From JANQIO01 sp038746745 (lineage in GTDB: Bacteria; Pseudomonadota; Gammaproteobacteria; Pseudomonadales; Halieaceae), in assembly GCA_038746745.1 (NCBI GenBank), contig JBCDKJ010000100.1, forward strand, positions 1 through 8,697: 8,697 nt of DNA. The letters are read 5' to 3'. Position numbers and translations under genes: made by a program. How positions within the stretch are numbered: position 1 is the first letter of the stretch; every line of letters begins with the position of its first letter. The notes below the pieces were generated by a model. It was not told the DNA's origin, ran no database searches, and worked only from the letters and a program-made list of their open reading frames with translations. This document shows positions 6,585 to 8,697 of this stretch, in pieces.

Positions 6585-7445
6585 ATGGAAGAGAGTTACG
6601 ACATCCTGTTTGCCGGCGGCATTGTCGATGGATTCGACATCAACGATGTGCGGGACAATGTGGCACGTCTGTTCAAGGCTAATGAACAGACGCTAACCAA
6701 GCTGTTCTCCGGCAAGCCACAGATGATCAAGCGCGGCATTGATAAGCCCGCCGCTATCAAATACAAAGCAGCAATGCAGAAGGCGGGAGCTGTGGCTCTG
6801 GTACGCGCTCACAAGCCCGCCAGTGCGCCGACACCTGCCGCTGCTGCCACGAAAGCAACGAAAGCACCGGCAGCAGAGAAGCCTCTCAGCATGGCAGAAC
6901 GCCTGGCAGCTTTGACAGGCGACACCGAGCCTGACGGGGAGGCAGCCAAACCTGCGTTTGGCAGTGAAGCGCTCGAGGCAGAGACGCCGTCATCAGCGGC
7001 CGCCACAGCTGAGCTGGACGCGGGCAGCATGAGTCTGGCGCCGGCGGGAAGCGATGTCTTGCGAGAAGATGAGCGCACAGAGTTCGAAGAGCTGGATATC
7101 GACACCAGCGCCATTAACCTGATGCCCGAGTTCTCAGCACCAGCGCCCTCCACTGACAGTGCTCCCCCGGCGCCTGATGTCAGTCACCTGAGCATGGGAG
7201 ACGTGGGTGAAACCATCCCACATTTGGAATCCGAGGAAGCTGAACTCAATCCCGATACCAGCCACCTGAGCATGGGCGATGTAGGCGAAGCGATTCCGAA
7301 GCTTGTTGAAGAAAAAGAAGCGGTCTCTGTGGATACCAGCGCCCTGGACCTCGCGCCGGAAGGCAGCGATGTTTTGGATGCGCAATATCGTAAATCCAGT
7401 GACGCCGCGCCGCCAAGCACGGATCATTTATCGCTGGAGAGTTGA
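6585..7445 (+). CDS. Unrecognised protein: L7/L12-CTD-like N-terminal domain plus six ~26-residue repeats
   Basis: This 286-residue protein has no signal peptide or membrane segment, so it is probably cytoplasmic. Residues 4-74 form a compact domain, YDILFAGGIVDGFD...LFSGKPQMIKRGIDKPAAIKYKAAMQKAGAVALV. By eye its last half follows the pattern of the ribosomal L7/L12 C-terminal domain (xxxP-x-x-hKxGhxKxxAxxhKxxhxxAGAxhxh). That likeness is inference. Residues 78-140 are an Ala/Pro/Lys/Glu-rich linker with LSMAERLAALTGD at 101-113. From residue 145 there are repeats with heads at 145, 173, 198, 224, 250 and 278 (DAGSMSL, DTSAINL, DVSHLSM, DTSHLSM, DTSALDL, STDHLSL), some followed by APxGSDVL or GDVGExIP. 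The acidic tail ends on the last head. The start is ATG 6585; an in-frame TTG at 6543 is less likely because the predicted -10 lies between them. I do not know its function. I vaguely recall similar proteins in related bacteria. Confidence 0.85.
   Translation: MEESYDILFAGGIVDGFDINDVRDNVARLFKANEQTLTKLFSGKPQMIKRGIDKPAAIKYKAAMQKAGAVALVRAHKPASAPTPAAAATKATKAPAAEKPLSMAERLAALTGDTEPDGEAAKPAFGSEALEAETPSSAAATAELDAGSMSLAPAGSDVLREDERTEFEELDIDTSAINLMPEFSAPAPSTDSAPPAPDVSHLSMGDVGETIPHLESEEAELNPDTSHLSMGDVGEAIPKLVEEKEAVSVDTSALDLAPEGSDVLDAQYRKSSDAAPPSTDHLSLES
7176..7297 (+). repeat. Direct repeat of a 15-codon block within the repeat protein
   Basis: The block at 7176-7220 (residues 198-212, DVSHLSMGDVGETIP) recurs at 7254-7298 (residues 224-238, DTSHLSMGDVGEAIP). 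The spacing is 78 bp (26 codons). Protein identity is 13 of 15, while several third codon positions differ. The sequence CACCTGAGCATGGG is identical in both copies. Silent differences suggest that the duplication is not very recent and that the protein sequence is under constraint. Confidence 0.85.
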
Positions 7446-7467
7446 CGCGGAAGGCGTCTGCAAGCAA

Positions 7468-7488
7468 GCGGGGCGCCTGCGGCACCGC
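7468..7488 (-). terminator. Weak GC-rich hairpin at the convergent gene end
   Basis: On the - strand, directly after the kinase stop, GGTGCC and GGCGCC can pair around a GCA loop (one G-U pair), with outer GCGG/CCGC pairing possible if the inner stem is shortened. No T-run follows, so it is not a standard rho-independent terminator. It lies in the 42-nt gap between the stops of the repeat-protein gene and the kinase gene. A second small stem, GACGC-GGAAG-GCGTC (7444-7458), is also present. Confidence 0.22.
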
Positions 7489-8697
7489 TAACCCAGACGA
7501 ACTTCTACTCGCAGACCCGGCTGATTGTCCAGCAGTCGAATGACGCCGCGGTGTAGTTTAACAACAGCCTTAACGAGGCTAAGTCCGAGTCCGTTGCCCG
7601 GGTGCTCACTGCGGCTGCTTTCCAGGCGGAAAAAGCGCTGAAACACGTTCTCTCGATCTGTCTCAGGTACACCAGGCCCGCTGTCTGATACCGTCAATTC
7701 CGTAAAGCCGTGCGCGTCCGCCGTTAGCTCAACGTGAATTCGGCCGCCTTCAGGGGTGTACTTCACGGCATTATCAATCAGGTTTGCAAGCATCTGGAAC
7801 ACGAGGTCACGATCGCCATCGCAGTGCACGTGGTCGGCGCAGCGCATGCTCAGCGATAGTGCCTTCTCCTGTGCCAGTGGTTCGTAGAGCTCCACCACAT
7901 CTGCTACCAGTGCGGGCATGTCGATTCGCGTGAACACCTGAATGCGGTTACCCGCCTCCAACTGTGCAATCCGCAACAGTGCATTGAAGGTTTTCAACAG
8001 ACCGTCGCATTCGTCAATAATGGCATTGATCTCCGCGTCGCTGCTCTCGCCCTTGTATTGGCTCAACTGTGACAGGCTGTTGCGGATTCTTGTGAGCGGC
8101 GTGCGAAGATCATGGGCGATATTGTCTGAAACGGTTCTTACCCCCTGCATCAGGGACTCCGTCTGATCGAGCATGCCATTAAAGTTTTCAATTAACAGAC
8201 GTACATTACCGACAGAATCACCCAGCGGAATGCGCTGCGAAAAATCGCCGTGCACAATCCTGTCGATACCCTCGTTAATCACTTCAATACGCCTCAGTAC
8301 GCTGGCGGCGGCAAAAAAACCACCCACTATTCCCAACAGGATGGTGGCCACCATGGTTCTCACCAGCGTTTCAAATACCTGGCTGGCCGACTCGAGAACG
8401 TCACCGTAGCGCAGCGCCGCCAGCAGATGGCTACCATCATCCAGCGTTAACGGCCGTCCCATTAACTCCTGATCGACCTGTCCGTCGAAGCCCGTGAGAT
8501 TCAGGCCAAACGAAATCCAGCCATCGCCGATCTCACGAAACTGAGGCCAGCTCTTCAAAGTACCTGCCAGCTTGCGGTAGTCGGCATCGGTCAGCAGATA
8601 CTGGAAGCGACGCCCATCGCCCTCGGCCCGATCTTCGACATATTGCTCTACACCCGCCAGGCCCTGACCGGCGTAGACCAACTCGATGGTGCTGAGC
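7488..8697 (-). CDS. HAMP-domain sensor histidine kinase, 5'-partial
   Basis: This is the membrane sensor half of a two-component system; it autophosphorylates on His and passes phosphate to a response regulator. The frame is open at the right edge (LSTIELVYAGQG), so the start and first membrane helix lie beyond 8697, and 402 residues are visible. Order by visible residue: part of the periplasmic sensor region (to about 110); transmembrane helix about 112-134 (VATILLGIVGGFFAAASVL); HAMP about 135-185; HisKA with phospho-acceptor His195 in SDNIAHDLRTPLTRIRNSL; and HATPase_c with N box NLIDNAVKYTP (305-315), G1 DSGPGVP (338-344), F box FQRFFR and G2 GNGLGLSLV (367-375). All catalytic motifs are intact. 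The response-regulator gene is not in the window and may lie upstream of the kinase start, past the right edge. The gene is convergent with the repeat-protein gene. A TTG at 8681 is not a plausible start. The signal sensed is unknown. Confidence 0.95.
   Translation of the reverse strand, partial: LSTIELVYAGQGLAGVEQYVEDRAEGDGRRFQYLLTDADYRKLAGTLKSWPQFREIGDGWISFGLNLTGFDGQVDQELMGRPLTLDDGSHLLAALRYGDVLESASQVFETLVRTMVATILLGIVGGFFAAASVLRRIEVINEGIDRIVHGDFSQRIPLGDSVGNVRLLIENFNGMLDQTESLMQGVRTVSDNIAHDLRTPLTRIRNSLSQLSQYKGESSDAEINAIIDECDGLLKTFNALLRIAQLEAGNRIQVFTRIDMPALVADVVELYEPLAQEKALSLSMRCADHVHCDGDRDLVFQMLANLIDNAVKYTPEGGRIHVELTADAHGFTELTVSDSGPGVPETDRENVFQRFFRLESSRSEHPGNGLGLSLVKAVVKLHRGVIRLLDNQPGLRVEVRLG

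Noticed and set aside
7444..7458. GACGC-GGAAG-GCGTC hairpin as terminator of the repeat-protein gene
   Set aside because: It is only a 5-bp stem overlapping the stop codon with no T-run, so it cannot be called a functional terminator.

Overview
The window looks like chromosomal DNA of a free-living, probably aquatic gammaproteobacterium. It is moderately GC-rich by eye, tightly packed, and combines a large TonB-dependent receptor, TrhO (YceA-type), a BolA with the SPPC-type tail, and an AraC regulator of the arabinose-binding-domain class. A Halieaceae/Cellvibrionales-like host would fit, but that is a guess from gene style. I see no insertion sequence, tRNA, rRNA, CRISPR array or phage gene.

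Layout, left to right. (1) 2-2176, + strand: a TonB-dependent outer-membrane receptor missing only its N-terminus. A perfect 14-bp-stem hairpin follows (2203-2234) and can terminate transcription from both sides. (2) 6380-2315, - strand: a tight run of four genes read right to left. They are an AraC-family regulator, bolA, trhO and a thiamine-diphosphate enzyme resembling AruI-type 2-oxoacid decarboxylases. Gaps are 8, 5 and 0 nt, and the last junction is an in-frame TGA-GTG. (3) 6381-6584: a 204-nt divergent control region with an extended -10 promoter for the araC gene, a 14-bp near-palindrome on its -35, four tandem 18-bp direct repeats plus a decayed fifth, and a promoter reading right whose -10 is 6 nt from the ATG. 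(4) 6585-7445, + strand: an unrecognised 286-residue protein with a small N-terminal domain that resembles the ribosomal L7/L12 C-terminal domain, a linker, and six repeats of about 26 residues. (5) 8697-7488, - strand: a HAMP/HisKA/HATPase sensor kinase whose start lies beyond the window.

How the parts may work together: bolA and trhO belong to iron-sulphur/stress physiology and tRNA wobble modification, and they are packed with a metabolic ThDP enzyme and an AraC regulator of the OruR/ArgR style. The AraC protein may act on the repeat-rich divergent region. The most unusual points are the 18-bp iteron-like array, the six-repeat protein, two promoters placed for leaderless mRNAs (bolA and the repeat protein), and an in-frame GGSK minisatellite extending the BolA tail. 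None of this amounts to a proven new system. The divergent region plus the repeat protein is the best candidate for something undescribed.
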